Source: JAHJQZ01 sp963675235
GTDB taxonomy: Bacteria; Pseudomonadota; Alphaproteobacteria; Rhizobiales; Devosiaceae
Direction: 5' to 3'
NCBI GenBank assembly: GCA_963675235.2
Contig: CAXXFU010000004.1
Coordinates: 434,001 to 498,000, forward strand
DNA: 64,000 nt
Below the pieces are notes generated by a model. That model was not told the origin of the DNA. It was given only the letters and a program-made list of their open reading frames with translations, and did no database searches. Of this stretch, positions 33,688-41,142 are shown one piece after another. A program made the position numbers and the translations under genes. Numbering within the stretch: position 1 is the stretch's first letter; each line of letters opens with the position of its first letter.

Positions 33688-34440
33688 ATGCAGTTCTTTT
33701 CACGACGCCCGAAGCAGCCGGCCTGGCCTGAGGCAATGATGCTCGATGTCGGCGGTGCCCCGCTCAATATCGCAGTACGCGTCAACGCCCGCGCGCGCTC
33801 GTACCGGCTGCGGCTCGGCGATGGCGGACGGGCGGTGCTCACCGTTCCCGAGTACGGCAAGCCCGACGAGGCCCGTGCCTTTCTCGACCGCAACCGCGCC
33901 TGGCTCGAGGCCCGGCTCCACCGCGCGCCGAAACCCCGGCCGTTTGCCGATGGCGCCACAATTCCTCTGCGCAACGTCGAGCACCTGATCCTGGCGACGG
34001 GACGGGTCCGCGGCACCGTCTTGCCGGACGAACTCGACGGCATGAAGGTGCTCTATGTTCCCGGCGCGCCCGAGCATCTTGGCCGACGGCTGGCCGATTG
34101 GCTGAAGGAACAGGCGAAACAGGATCTTCACGACTGCGTCGGCGTACATGCCGCCAATCTCGGCGTTCGCCCCACGGCCATGAGCCTTCGCGACCAGTCC
34201 TCGCGCTGGGGCTCGTGCTCGTCGCGCGGCCGGCTCAACTTCAACTGGCGGCTGGTGTTGGCGCCGCCTTTCGTCCTTGATTACGTCGCCGCCCACGAGG
34301 TGGCGCATATGCGCGAGATGAACCATTCGCCGGCCTTCTGGGCCGAGGTCGAACGCACCCTGCCCGATTACGCAAAGGGGCGCGCCTGGCTCAAGGCGCA
34401 TGGCCGCGAGCTGATGGTCTACGGTCTCGAGGCCGGCTGA
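33688..34440 (+). CDS. YgjP-like zinc metallopeptidase (M48/DUF45)
   Basis: Predicted zinc-dependent peptidase of the YgjP/SprT-like family, 250 residues. The catalytic motif HEVAH is at residues 203-207, with a third ligand His at 213 in MREMNHSPAFW. RWGSCSSRGRLNFNWRL before it is the signature of this family. There is no signal peptide or membrane span, so it is cytosolic. Substrate unknown; SprT relatives act on DNA-protein crosslinks but this subfamily is not characterised in detail. It follows ppk2 by 54 bases on the same strand. Confidence 0.9.
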   Translation: MQFFSRRPKQPAWPEAMMLDVGGAPLNIAVRVNARARSYRLRLGDGGRAVLTVPEYGKPDEARAFLDRNRAWLEARLHRAPKPRPFADGATIPLRNVEHLILATGRVRGTVLPDELDGMKVLYVPGAPEHLGRRLADWLKEQAKQDLHDCVGVHAANLGVRPTAMSLRDQSSRWGSCSSRGRLNFNWRLVLAPPFVLDYVAAHEVAHMREMNHSPAFWAEVERTLPDYAKGRAWLKAHGRELMVYGLEAG

Positions 34441-34481
34441 GACGCGGCATCTGCCGCATATCACGAAACAAACGGTTTCAC

Positions 34482-34502
34482 GTGTTCGGCAAAAACGAAC
34501 AC
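34482..34502. repeat. Inverted repeat between peptidase and VOC genes
   Basis: GTGTTCG (34482-34488) and CGAACAC (34496-34502) pair perfectly around a GCAAAAA loop. It lies 41 bases after the metallopeptidase stop. With no T-run it may be either a weak terminator or an operator for the downstream VOC gene. Confidence 0.4.
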
Positions 34503-34586
34503 AGCTTCCATTTTCGATCCATTGAGGATTTCGGCACGTATCAGTAGGTGCTGGTCGAAATCAACTCTCCGGATTTATCGAACATC

Positions 34587-35492
34587 ATGCCGATTGCCGA
34601 CTCTCCGACTGCTTCGCGACTTCTGCCCGCAGAAACGCGCATGGGCGCTGTCCATCTCTCGATCACCGATGACGAGCGGGCACTGCTGATCTGGCGCGAC
34701 GTTGTCGGGCTGGCGCTGATTTCACGCGACGGCAACACCCTGCGCCTCGGCGTCGGAGATAAAGTGCTGGTCGTACTGCATGTCGACGCCGACGACCCGG
34801 CACCCCAGCGCAGTCTCGGCCTCTACCATGTCGCCCTTCATGTGCCGACGCGTACCGATCTCGCCCGCTTCGTCATGCGTGCCATGAGGATCGGCGTGCA
34901 AATCGCGCCGACCGATCATCTCGTCACCGAGGCGGTCTATTTGTGGGACTATGACGGGCTCGGCATCGAGATCACGTTCGAGACGCCATGGCGCGGTTCC
35001 ATCGGCAGCACTGTCGCCGGCGCCTATGCCACAACCGCCGACGGCAAGCCGCATTCCGGGCGCGAGCCGCTCGACGTCAACGACCTGCTGGACGAGCTCG
35101 TCGACGATCAGGCGCCAGAGGATGGACTTCCCGAGGGCACGTACATCGGCCATATCCACGTGCATGTCGCCGATCTCGACAAGGCAATGAATTTCTACGC
35201 CAGAACGCTCGGCTTCGAGGCGCTGATGATGATGCGCGACTGGGGCATGGGCGACGCCGGTCTTGGCTACATGCCGCATGCCATTGCCTTCAACACCTGG
35301 TCGGGCACAATGGCGCAACAGCCGCCGGCAGACACAGCGCGGCTGAAATGGTTCGAGATCAACGTGCCGGTCGCGGCCAAGCCCCAGGTCGTTTCGCGGC
35401 TCGCCGACGCCGACGCACCGGTGATCCAGACCGAAAAGGGCATTGAAACCGCAGACCGCTCCGGTAATCGTATCTGCCTGGTCTTTACCTGA
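34587..35492 (+). CDS. Two-domain VOC (glyoxalase/extradiol dioxygenase-like) protein
   Basis: A 301-residue protein with two vicinal-oxygen-chelate domains, resembling the CatE/catechol-2,3-dioxygenase-like group. The first domain begins GAVHLSITDDERALLIW and includes YHVALHV; the second begins IGHIHVHVADLDKAMNFY and includes HAIAFNTW. The metal-ligand pattern is mostly conserved (His in each first strand, Glu in GIEITFE and in WFEIN). The reaction cannot be fixed from sequence. The ATG at 34587 is preferred; a GTG at 34548 would add 13 residues and has no better ribosome site. Confidence 0.85.
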   Translation: MPIADSPTASRLLPAETRMGAVHLSITDDERALLIWRDVVGLALISRDGNTLRLGVGDKVLVVLHVDADDPAPQRSLGLYHVALHVPTRTDLARFVMRAMRIGVQIAPTDHLVTEAVYLWDYDGLGIEITFETPWRGSIGSTVAGAYATTADGKPHSGREPLDVNDLLDELVDDQAPEDGLPEGTYIGHIHVHVADLDKAMNFYARTLGFEALMMMRDWGMGDAGLGYMPHAIAFNTWSGTMAQQPPADTARLKWFEINVPVAAKPQVVSRLADADAPVIQTEKGIETADRSGNRICLVFT

Positions 35493-35533
35493 CGCACCGC
35501 CCCGACCCGCCATCCCGCACACGAAGGTCCGAT

Positions 35534-36079
35534 ATGAAAAGCGCCGCAGAGGTCCTCCGATTCTGGTTCGAACTCCACGGCCCGGATGACTGGTACGCCG
35601 GCAAGCCCGAATTCGACGCACGTATCGCGGCCGAGTTCGGCGACACGCATTGGGCCATCGCCCGCGGCGAAGGCTGGACCTGGCGGGCAAACGCCAAAGG
35701 CCGGCTGGCCGAGATCATCGTTCTCGACCAGTTCTCGAGGCAATTGTACCGCGGCCGCCGCGAGGCCTTCTCCCAGGACCCGATGGCGCTGGCGCTGTCC
35801 CAGGAACTCGTCGCCTCAGGGCAAGATATCACGCTCGACGACAACGAACGCATGTTCGCCTACATGCCCTACATGCATTCGGAATCGCTTCTCGTGCACG
35901 ACGAGGCGCTCCGGCTGTTTGCGGCCATGGGCGATGATTCCGCCCTCGAATACGAACGCAAGCACCGCGACTGCATCGCCCGATTCGGCCGCTATCCCAA
36001 ACGCAATGCCGCGCTCGGACGCCAATCGACGCCGGAAGAACTCAGCTATATCGCCGAGATCGGCGACAGGGCCTTCTGA
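35534..36079 (+). CDS. DUF924 family protein
   Basis: A 181-residue helical protein of the DUF924 family, which has a tetratricopeptide-like fold; biochemical role unknown. The family landmarks are clear: VLRFWFE at the start, EIIVLDQFSRQLYRG near residue 62, and FAYMPYMHSESL followed by HRDCIARFGRYPKRNAALGR near residue 145. It is 41 bases after the VOC gene, so the two are probably co-transcribed. Confidence 0.92.
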   Translation: MKSAAEVLRFWFELHGPDDWYAGKPEFDARIAAEFGDTHWAIARGEGWTWRANAKGRLAEIIVLDQFSRQLYRGRREAFSQDPMALALSQELVASGQDITLDDNERMFAYMPYMHSESLLVHDEALRLFAAMGDDSALEYERKHRDCIARFGRYPKRNAALGRQSTPEELSYIAEIGDRAF

Positions 36080-36101
36080 AAACTTTCTCCTCAAAAAGCT
36101 T

Positions 36102-36127
36102 AAGGGTCCGGCCGTAGCCGAACCCTT
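36102..36127 (-). terminator. Terminator between DUF924 gene and KDPG aldolase gene
   Basis: AAGGGTCCGGC (36102-36112) and GCCGAACCCTT (36117-36127) pair with one mismatch around CGTA. On the minus strand it is followed by TTAAGCTTTTT, so it fits a terminator for the kdgK-aldolase transcript. On the plus strand the tract after it (TCGCTTTG) is weaker, so it may also serve DUF924. Confidence 0.75.
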
Positions 36128-36186
36128 TCGCTTTGCATCCCTGGAGAGCCCGGGGATGCCGGGGGGAGCTGGTTGAGGCGGTCGCC

Positions 36187-36858
36187 TTACTTGCCGCGGA
36201 TCTTCTTGATCAGCGCAATGGTGTCGGCGACCTTTTTCTCGATGCCCTTGTAATCCTTGGCGGCGAGCATTTCCGAGGTGATGAGCTTGGAGCCCATGCC
36301 CGCGGCAACAATGCCGGCCTTGAACCACTTGGTCAGCGATTCCTCGGTCGGATCGACGCCGCCGGTCGGCATCAGCTTGGTCCAGGGCATCGGGCCACGG
36401 ATGTTGGAAACGAACTCCGGTCCGCCGACGCAGGAGCCGGGGAAGACCTTGACGATTTCGCAGCCGAGTTCCTGGGCTTCCGACACTTCCGTGGCCGAGC
36501 CGCAGCCCGGGCTGTAGGGGATGCCGCGGCGATTGCACAGGCGGGCAACTTCCGCGTTGGTCATCGGACCGACGACGAAATTGGCGCCGTTGGCGATGTA
36601 AAGACCGGCCGTCGGGGCATCGACCACCGAACCCACGCCCATGATCACCGACGGATCGGCCTTCTGGAAGTGCTGGGTGACTTCCATGAACACCTGCCAG
36701 GCGAAGTCGCCGCGATTGGTGAACTCGATGCACTTGGCGCCACCGTTGGCGCAGGCCTGGATGACGTCCTTACAGACCTGAACGTCGGGGTGATAGAAAA
36801 CCGGGATGACGCCCTGGTCGATGATGGCCGAGAGTACGGCGAGACGATCTTTTGCCAT
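36187..36858 (-). CDS. eda: 2-keto-3-deoxy-6-phosphogluconate / 4-hydroxy-2-oxoglutarate aldolase
   Basis: Class I aldolase of the KDPG/KHG family: KDPG to pyruvate plus glyceraldehyde-3-phosphate. The 223-residue barrel has the conserved EFTNRG (Glu 45, Arg 49), Schiff-base Lys in VKVFPGS (about Lys 137) and PTGGV. It is a little longer than the E. coli enzyme. The ATG at 36858 has GGAGGG upstream; the open frame further upstream (to 36960) lacks family sequence and covers an intercistronic hairpin. It follows the sugar kinase gene, giving the last two steps from KDG to central metabolism. Confidence 0.92.
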   Translation of the reverse strand: MAKDRLAVLSAIIDQGVIPVFYHPDVQVCKDVIQACANGGAKCIEFTNRGDFAWQVFMEVTQHFQKADPSVIMGVGSVVDAPTAGLYIANGANFVVGPMTNAEVARLCNRRGIPYSPGCGSATEVSEAQELGCEIVKVFPGSCVGGPEFVSNIRGPMPWTKLMPTGGVDPTEESLTKWFKAGIVAAGMGSKLITSEMLAAKDYKGIEKKVADTIALIKKIRGK

Positions 36859-36923
36859 TTCATGCCCTCCTTGAGGAATAAGGCAACTGCTTGGTGCCGG
36901 TTGGGGTCCGGCGTTGTCGGTGC

Positions 36924-36947
36924 CGGAGCGGGATTGTCCCCGCTCCG
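36924..36947 (-). promoter_or_regulatory. Hairpin between kdgK and the aldolase gene
   Basis: CGGAGCGGG (36924-36932) and CCCGCTCCG (36939-36947) pair perfectly with a six-base loop, in the 102-base gap between two genes of one transcript. There is no T-run. It may stabilise or attenuate the message. Confidence 0.55.
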
Positions 36948-36960
36948 CATCGAAGTGCAA

Positions 36961-38058
36961 TCAGCGATCGACGCGGGCGCCGCCGCCGACGACGAGTTTT
37001 TCGACTTCGGCAAGGCTGGCCATGGTGGTGTCGCCGGGCGTGGTCATGGCCAGCGCGCCATGGGCGGCGCCGTATTCGACCGCCTTCTGGGCGTCATCGA
37101 AGGTCATCATGCCGTAGATGAAACCGGAAGCGAAGCTGTCGCCGCCGCCGACGCGGTCCATGATCTCGAGCGTGCGCTGGGCCGAGGAATAGAATTTGCC
37201 GTCATACCAGCACATGGCGCCCCAGTCGTTGACGGTGGCGGTCTTGACGCCGCGCATGGTTGTCGCCGTGGCGCGGAAATTCGGGTAGTCGGCCACGACC
37301 TTGGCGATCATCTTCTCGAACGAGGAGACCTCCAGTTCGGTCAGGTTCGGATCGGTACCCTCGATCTCGTAGCCGAGGCTGGCAGTAAAGTCTTCCTCGT
37401 TGCCGATCATGACGTCGACATACTTTGCGATCTCGCGGTTGATCTCGCGGCACTTGTCCAGGCCCCCGAAACCCTTCCACAGCGACGGGCGGTAGTTGAG
37501 GTCGTAGGAAACGACGGTGCCGTACTTCTTGGCGATGCTTGCCGCCTCGATGACGGCCGGGCCGGTCGTTTCGGAAAGCGCCGCAAAGATGCCGCCGGTG
37601 TGGAACCAGCGAACGCCGAGCGTGCCGAAAATATATTCCCAGTCGAAATCGCCGGGCTTGATCTGGCTGGATGCGGTCAGGCCACGGTCGGAAACGCCGA
37701 CAGCGCCGCGCACGCCAAAGCCGCGCTCGGTGAAGTTCAGACCGTTGCGGACGGTACGGCCGATGCCGTCATAGGGCATCCACTTGATGAACTGGGGATC
37801 GACGCCGCCCTGGAGGATCAGGTCTTCCATCAGCAGGCCGACATCGTTCTTGGCGAAAGCGGTGGCGACCGCGGCGCGCTTGCCGAAGCAGCGCCTTAGA
37901 CCGCGCGCCACATTGTATTCGCCGCCGCCTTCCCAGGCACGGAAATTGCGGGCGGTGCGGATGCGGCCTTCGCCGGGATCGAGGCGCAGCATGATCTCGC
38001 CGAACGACATGATGTCATAGCGGCAATCCTTCTCGTCGCGCAGGCTGATCTTGGTCAT
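36961..38058 (-). CDS. kdgK: PfkB-family sugar kinase, probable 2-keto-3-deoxygluconate kinase
   Basis: Ribokinase-fold kinase of 365 residues, longer than the roughly 310 of E. coli KdgK. It has the N-terminal FGEIMLRLDP, the substrate region GGGEYNVARGLRR and the catalytic motif GGGDSFASGFIYG with the base Asp near residue 310. KDG phosphorylation is inferred from the adjacent KDPG aldolase gene and the nearby hexuronate-type dehydrogenase. AGAGGG precedes the ATG at 38058. Confidence 0.85.
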   Translation of the reverse strand: MTKISLRDEKDCRYDIMSFGEIMLRLDPGEGRIRTARNFRAWEGGGEYNVARGLRRCFGKRAAVATAFAKNDVGLLMEDLILQGGVDPQFIKWMPYDGIGRTVRNGLNFTERGFGVRGAVGVSDRGLTASSQIKPGDFDWEYIFGTLGVRWFHTGGIFAALSETTGPAVIEAASIAKKYGTVVSYDLNYRPSLWKGFGGLDKCREINREIAKYVDVMIGNEEDFTASLGYEIEGTDPNLTELEVSSFEKMIAKVVADYPNFRATATTMRGVKTATVNDWGAMCWYDGKFYSSAQRTLEIMDRVGGGDSFASGFIYGMMTFDDAQKAVEYGAAHGALAMTTPGDTTMASLAEVEKLVVGGGARVDR

Positions 38059-38399
38059 GTTTCCCTCTTTCGAACGTCCCCGGGTGTGTGGGGAGCAAGA
38101 TGTTGTCTAGTTTCCGTGTTCTTGCGGCGTCAAGCGGGCCTTCGCGCCCGTTGCAGCCTGGCGGTTGCGATTGCGGGTGATGGTGTTCTGCCGCAGCCCC
38201 CGAAGAAGCGGAGGCGTAAAACCTCTTGTTCATTCACCGCAACCGTCCGCATGCCCGGCGGCGCCGGAACATCGGATGTCGGAGTGAGATTCTCAGTTTT
38301 TCGGCGCAAATGCCAGATGCCTGGATTTCACGTTACGAAATGCGTTTTGCCGGATTTCCGCCATTCCACGACGAACCGGCCTCAGACACAAAACATGTG
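38059..38399. promoter_or_regulatory. kdgK upstream region with an operator-like inverted repeat
   Basis: A 341-base gap between kdgK and the iclR-family gene (both minus strand), which presumably holds the kdgK promoter. ATTTC (38325-38329) and GAAAT (38337-38341) form a perfect inverted repeat with a seven-base spacer (ACGTTAC), the general look of an IclR-family operator. No other gene or repeat is evident; the 38150-38230 part is GC-rich with no open frame I trust. Confidence 0.45.
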
Positions 38400-39239
38400 T
38401 CAAGTCAGAAGGCTGCCGCCGCCGCGCTGCGAGCGGAAAGCCGTGCGGTCGCGGCCTTCGGGGGTATTCTGCCTGAGCCGCGCCGAAATCGCCCGGGCGC
38501 GCTGACGCACGCGTTCGGGGATCTCGACGTCGAGCTCGCCAGTAAGCCTCTCGGTCGGCACCGAGACCGAGATCGCCGCCACCGGCATCTCGCCCCAGCC
38601 GAAGATCGGCGCGGCATAGCATACGCAGCCGAGTTCGTTTTCCTCACGGTCGATGGCAAAGCCGTATTTGCGCACCAGCGACAGCGCCTGGTCGAGCTGG
38701 CGGCGCGTCGTCAGCGTGTGCTCGGTAAACCGGGTCAGACGGGTCTTCAGATGCACATTGGCCCGCTCCGGCGGCATGAAGGCGACCATGGCCTTGCCGA
38801 GAGCGGTCGAGTGGAAATAGTCGGCATCGCCCGACTCGGCCCGCAGTTTCAACGGTGTGTCGTTCTCGATCATCGAGATGTAGTAGATGCGCTTGCCCTT
38901 GGGGGCGCCGAGGCTGACTCGTTCGCCGAACTCAGCGGCAAGCGCCTCCATCTCCTCATGGGCGACGCTCTTCAGCGTGGCGTCGCGGCTGTCCTCGTTA
39001 GCCAGGGCGAACGATGCAGGACCGAGGGTGTAGTCGCCCTTGGGTTGCTTGATGACATAGCCCATCAGGCACAGCGTCTGCAGGTAGCGGAAGGCCGTGG
39101 TCTTGGAGATATCGGCGTCGACAGCGATATCCTTGAGGCTCATCGACCGGCCCGAGGCACTGAGCACGTCAAGCACGCCAAGCGCGCTGGCAAGGGGTTT
39201 GACGATATAGTCCTGATTGGTCGTCACATTTCTTGTCAC
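38400..39239 (-). CDS. IclR-family transcriptional regulator
   Basis: A 279-residue regulator: N-terminal winged helix (about 15-75; VLDVLSASGRSMSLKDIA, then TTAFRYLQTLCLMGYV as recognition region) and C-terminal effector domain (about 90-255) with HSTALGKAMVA, the typical IclR core, and the Cys-containing GCVCYAAPIF. The start is a GTG at 39239 with CGGAG six bases before; an in-frame TTG at 39278 is less likely. It lies between the kdgK-aldolase genes and the divergent dehydrogenase gene and probably controls both, with a sugar acid as effector (inference). Confidence 0.92.
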   Translation of the reverse strand: MTRNVTTNQDYIVKPLASALGVLDVLSASGRSMSLKDIAVDADISKTTAFRYLQTLCLMGYVIKQPKGDYTLGPASFALANEDSRDATLKSVAHEEMEALAAEFGERVSLGAPKGKRIYYISMIENDTPLKLRAESGDADYFHSTALGKAMVAFMPPERANVHLKTRLTRFTEHTLTTRRQLDQALSLVRKYGFAIDREENELGCVCYAAPIFGWGEMPVAAISVSVPTERLTGELDVEIPERVRQRARAISARLRQNTPEGRDRTAFRSQRGGGSLLT

Positions 39240-39584
39240 GAAACGCTCCGCTCTTGCCTGTCGCCCCGTTGCCGTCAATCTAGTGCGCCTGATGCGCGGC
39301 CGCCAGCCAGTTCCCGTTTCGGATTGGGCGCGGCCACATACAGTAGTATGGTAGTGGATACAGCGCTAGGGTATTGGGCGCCAGGGGTGTTGCCGCACAC
39401 GACGATCCGGCCTTAATGGTTGGCAAACACCGCCCGGAAGGACCCAGCGCCAGGGAGAGGAAACGAACTAGGAGCCGAGATCCTGCCGGTCCGTCGGCAT
39501 GCCGTCCGTTTCATCCGAACCCGCCGATTCTGCCCGCATTGTGAAGACACCGTCCTAAACACACGATTCGCCCAGGAGCCTTTC
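39240..39584. promoter_or_regulatory. Divergent control region, iclR-type regulator / dehydrogenase
   Basis: A 345-base region between outward-facing genes. CATAC-AGTA-GTATG (39337-39350) is a perfect palindrome and lies between two direct copies of ATTGGGCGC (39323-39331 and 39373-39381) placed exactly 50 bases apart. These are the best operator candidates here. AGGAG at 39574-39578 is the ribosome site of the dehydrogenase gene. A plus-strand open frame through part of the region (from 39420) has no protein-like sequence. Confidence 0.5.
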
Positions 39585-41051
39585 ATGTCCGATTTCGATC
39601 TTTCAGCACTTGCCGAGGGTGTCGATGCGCCCCATTACGACCGCAAGAGCCTTCGCCCGCGCCACGTGCATCTCGGCTTCGGCGCTTTCGCCCGTGCCCA
39701 CTGGATGGGCTATCACCAGGACTTCCTCAACAAGCACCCGGAAAGCGACTGGGGCGTCACCGTTACCGACCTGAAGTTCAACGCCGACCGCTTCGGCCCG
39801 CTCGAAGCCAATGACTACCTGTATTCGGTGCTAGAGTATTCCGACACCGTCGACCATCTGCGCATCATCGGCGCCATCATCGGCACGGCCCATCCCGAGC
39901 GCAACGGGCTCGACGGCTTCTTTGCGCCCTATCTCGAGCCGGACCTCGCCATTGTCTCGCTGACCGTGACGGAAAAGGGCTATTGCCTCGCCGGCGGCGC
40001 CCTCGACACCGATAATCCCGAGATCATCCACGATCTCGCCAACCGTCACGAGCCGCAGACCGCCATCGGCGCGCTGGTCGAGGCGCTTTTTCGCCGCCGC
40101 GAGAAGGGCCTGGACGGGTTCACCATCCTGTCGCTCGACAACCTGCCCAGCAACGGCATCACCTGCCGCAAGGCGGTGATGTCCTATGCCGAAAAGGTCG
40201 ATCCCGACCTCGCCAAATGGATCGAGGCCAATGTCACCTTCCCCTGCTCGATGGTCGACCGCATCGTGCCGGCCCTGACCGACGAGAGCCGGGCACTGAT
40301 CCGCGAACGGCTCGGGTTCGACGATCCCAACGGCATTGTCGGCGAACCCTTCCGCCAGTGGGTGATCGAGGACAATTTCGTCAAGGGCCGGCCGGACTGG
40401 GACGAGGTCGGGGCGCAGTTCGCCCCCGATGTCGAACCGTTCGAGGACATGAAATTGCGCATGCTCAACGGCACCCACTCGACAATGGCCTATCTCGGCT
40501 ACCTGTCGGGCTATGAAACCATCGCCGAGACCATCGCCGACCCGGATTTCAAGAAGCTCATCTTTGCCATGATGACCGATGAAATCGCCCCGACCGTTCA
40601 TGTCGACGCCGACCTGATGGAATATCGCGATGCCCTGATCCATCGCTATTCCAACGCCATGCTCAAGCACCGCACCTGGCAGATCGCCATGGACGGTTCC
40701 CAGAAACTGCCGCAGCGCCTGTTGAATACCGTGCGCGACCGCTATGCGGCCGGCAATTCGGTGACGCGGCTGGCGCTCGGCGTTGCCGGCTGGATGCGCT
40801 ATGCCACCGGCATCGACGAAAAGGGCAATGATATCGACGTGCGCGATCCGATGTCGGAAAAGCTGGTTGCGCTGGGCAAGGTGGCGGGCCGCGAGGCCGA
40901 AGCCGTCGCCGCCGGCTATTTCGCCCTGACCGAGATCTTCGGTACCGACCTGTCGGCCAATGACGCTTTCCGGGCCGAAGTCACCGCCCATCTTTCGAGC
41001 CTTTTCGCCAACGGCGCCCGCGCCACGGTGCAAAAGCTCGTTGCCGGCTAA
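39585..41051 (+). CDS. Mannitol/fructuronate-type polyol dehydrogenase
   Basis: NAD-dependent long-chain polyol dehydrogenase of the mannitol dehydrogenase family, 488 residues. The N-terminal Rossmann region begins HVHLGFGAFARAH and the active-site helix carries the conserved LRMLNGTHSTMAYLG (about residue 290). Family members include mannitol 2-dehydrogenase, arabinitol dehydrogenase and D-fructuronate reductase (UxuB). The flanking KDG kinase and KDPG aldolase favour fructuronate reductase, but sequence alone does not decide it and no uxuA is in the window. AGGAG lies six bases before the ATG. A strong terminator follows. Confidence 0.88.
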   Translation: MSDFDLSALAEGVDAPHYDRKSLRPRHVHLGFGAFARAHWMGYHQDFLNKHPESDWGVTVTDLKFNADRFGPLEANDYLYSVLEYSDTVDHLRIIGAIIGTAHPERNGLDGFFAPYLEPDLAIVSLTVTEKGYCLAGGALDTDNPEIIHDLANRHEPQTAIGALVEALFRRREKGLDGFTILSLDNLPSNGITCRKAVMSYAEKVDPDLAKWIEANVTFPCSMVDRIVPALTDESRALIRERLGFDDPNGIVGEPFRQWVIEDNFVKGRPDWDEVGAQFAPDVEPFEDMKLRMLNGTHSTMAYLGYLSGYETIAETIADPDFKKLIFAMMTDEIAPTVHVDADLMEYRDALIHRYSNAMLKHRTWQIAMDGSQKLPQRLLNTVRDRYAAGNSVTRLALGVAGWMRYATGIDEKGNDIDVRDPMSEKLVALGKVAGREAEAVAAGYFALTEIFGTDLSANDAFRAEVTAHLSSLFANGARATVQKLVAG

Positions 41052-41082
41052 CGAAGTCTATGGTGACCACGCCAACGCAGAC

Positions 41083-41112
41083 AAAACGGAGACGCTTCCG
41101 CGTCTCCGTTTT
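41083..41112. terminator. Bidirectional terminator, dehydrogenase / OmpA genes
   Basis: AAAACGGAGACGC (41083-41095) and GCGTCTCCGTTTT (41100-41112) pair perfectly over 13 bases with a TTCC loop, with A-rich and T-rich ends and CTTTT after it. It lies between two convergent genes and fits termination on both strands. Confidence 0.93.
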
Positions 41113-41142
41113 CTTTTACTCAACTCATAATGCCGGACCGGT

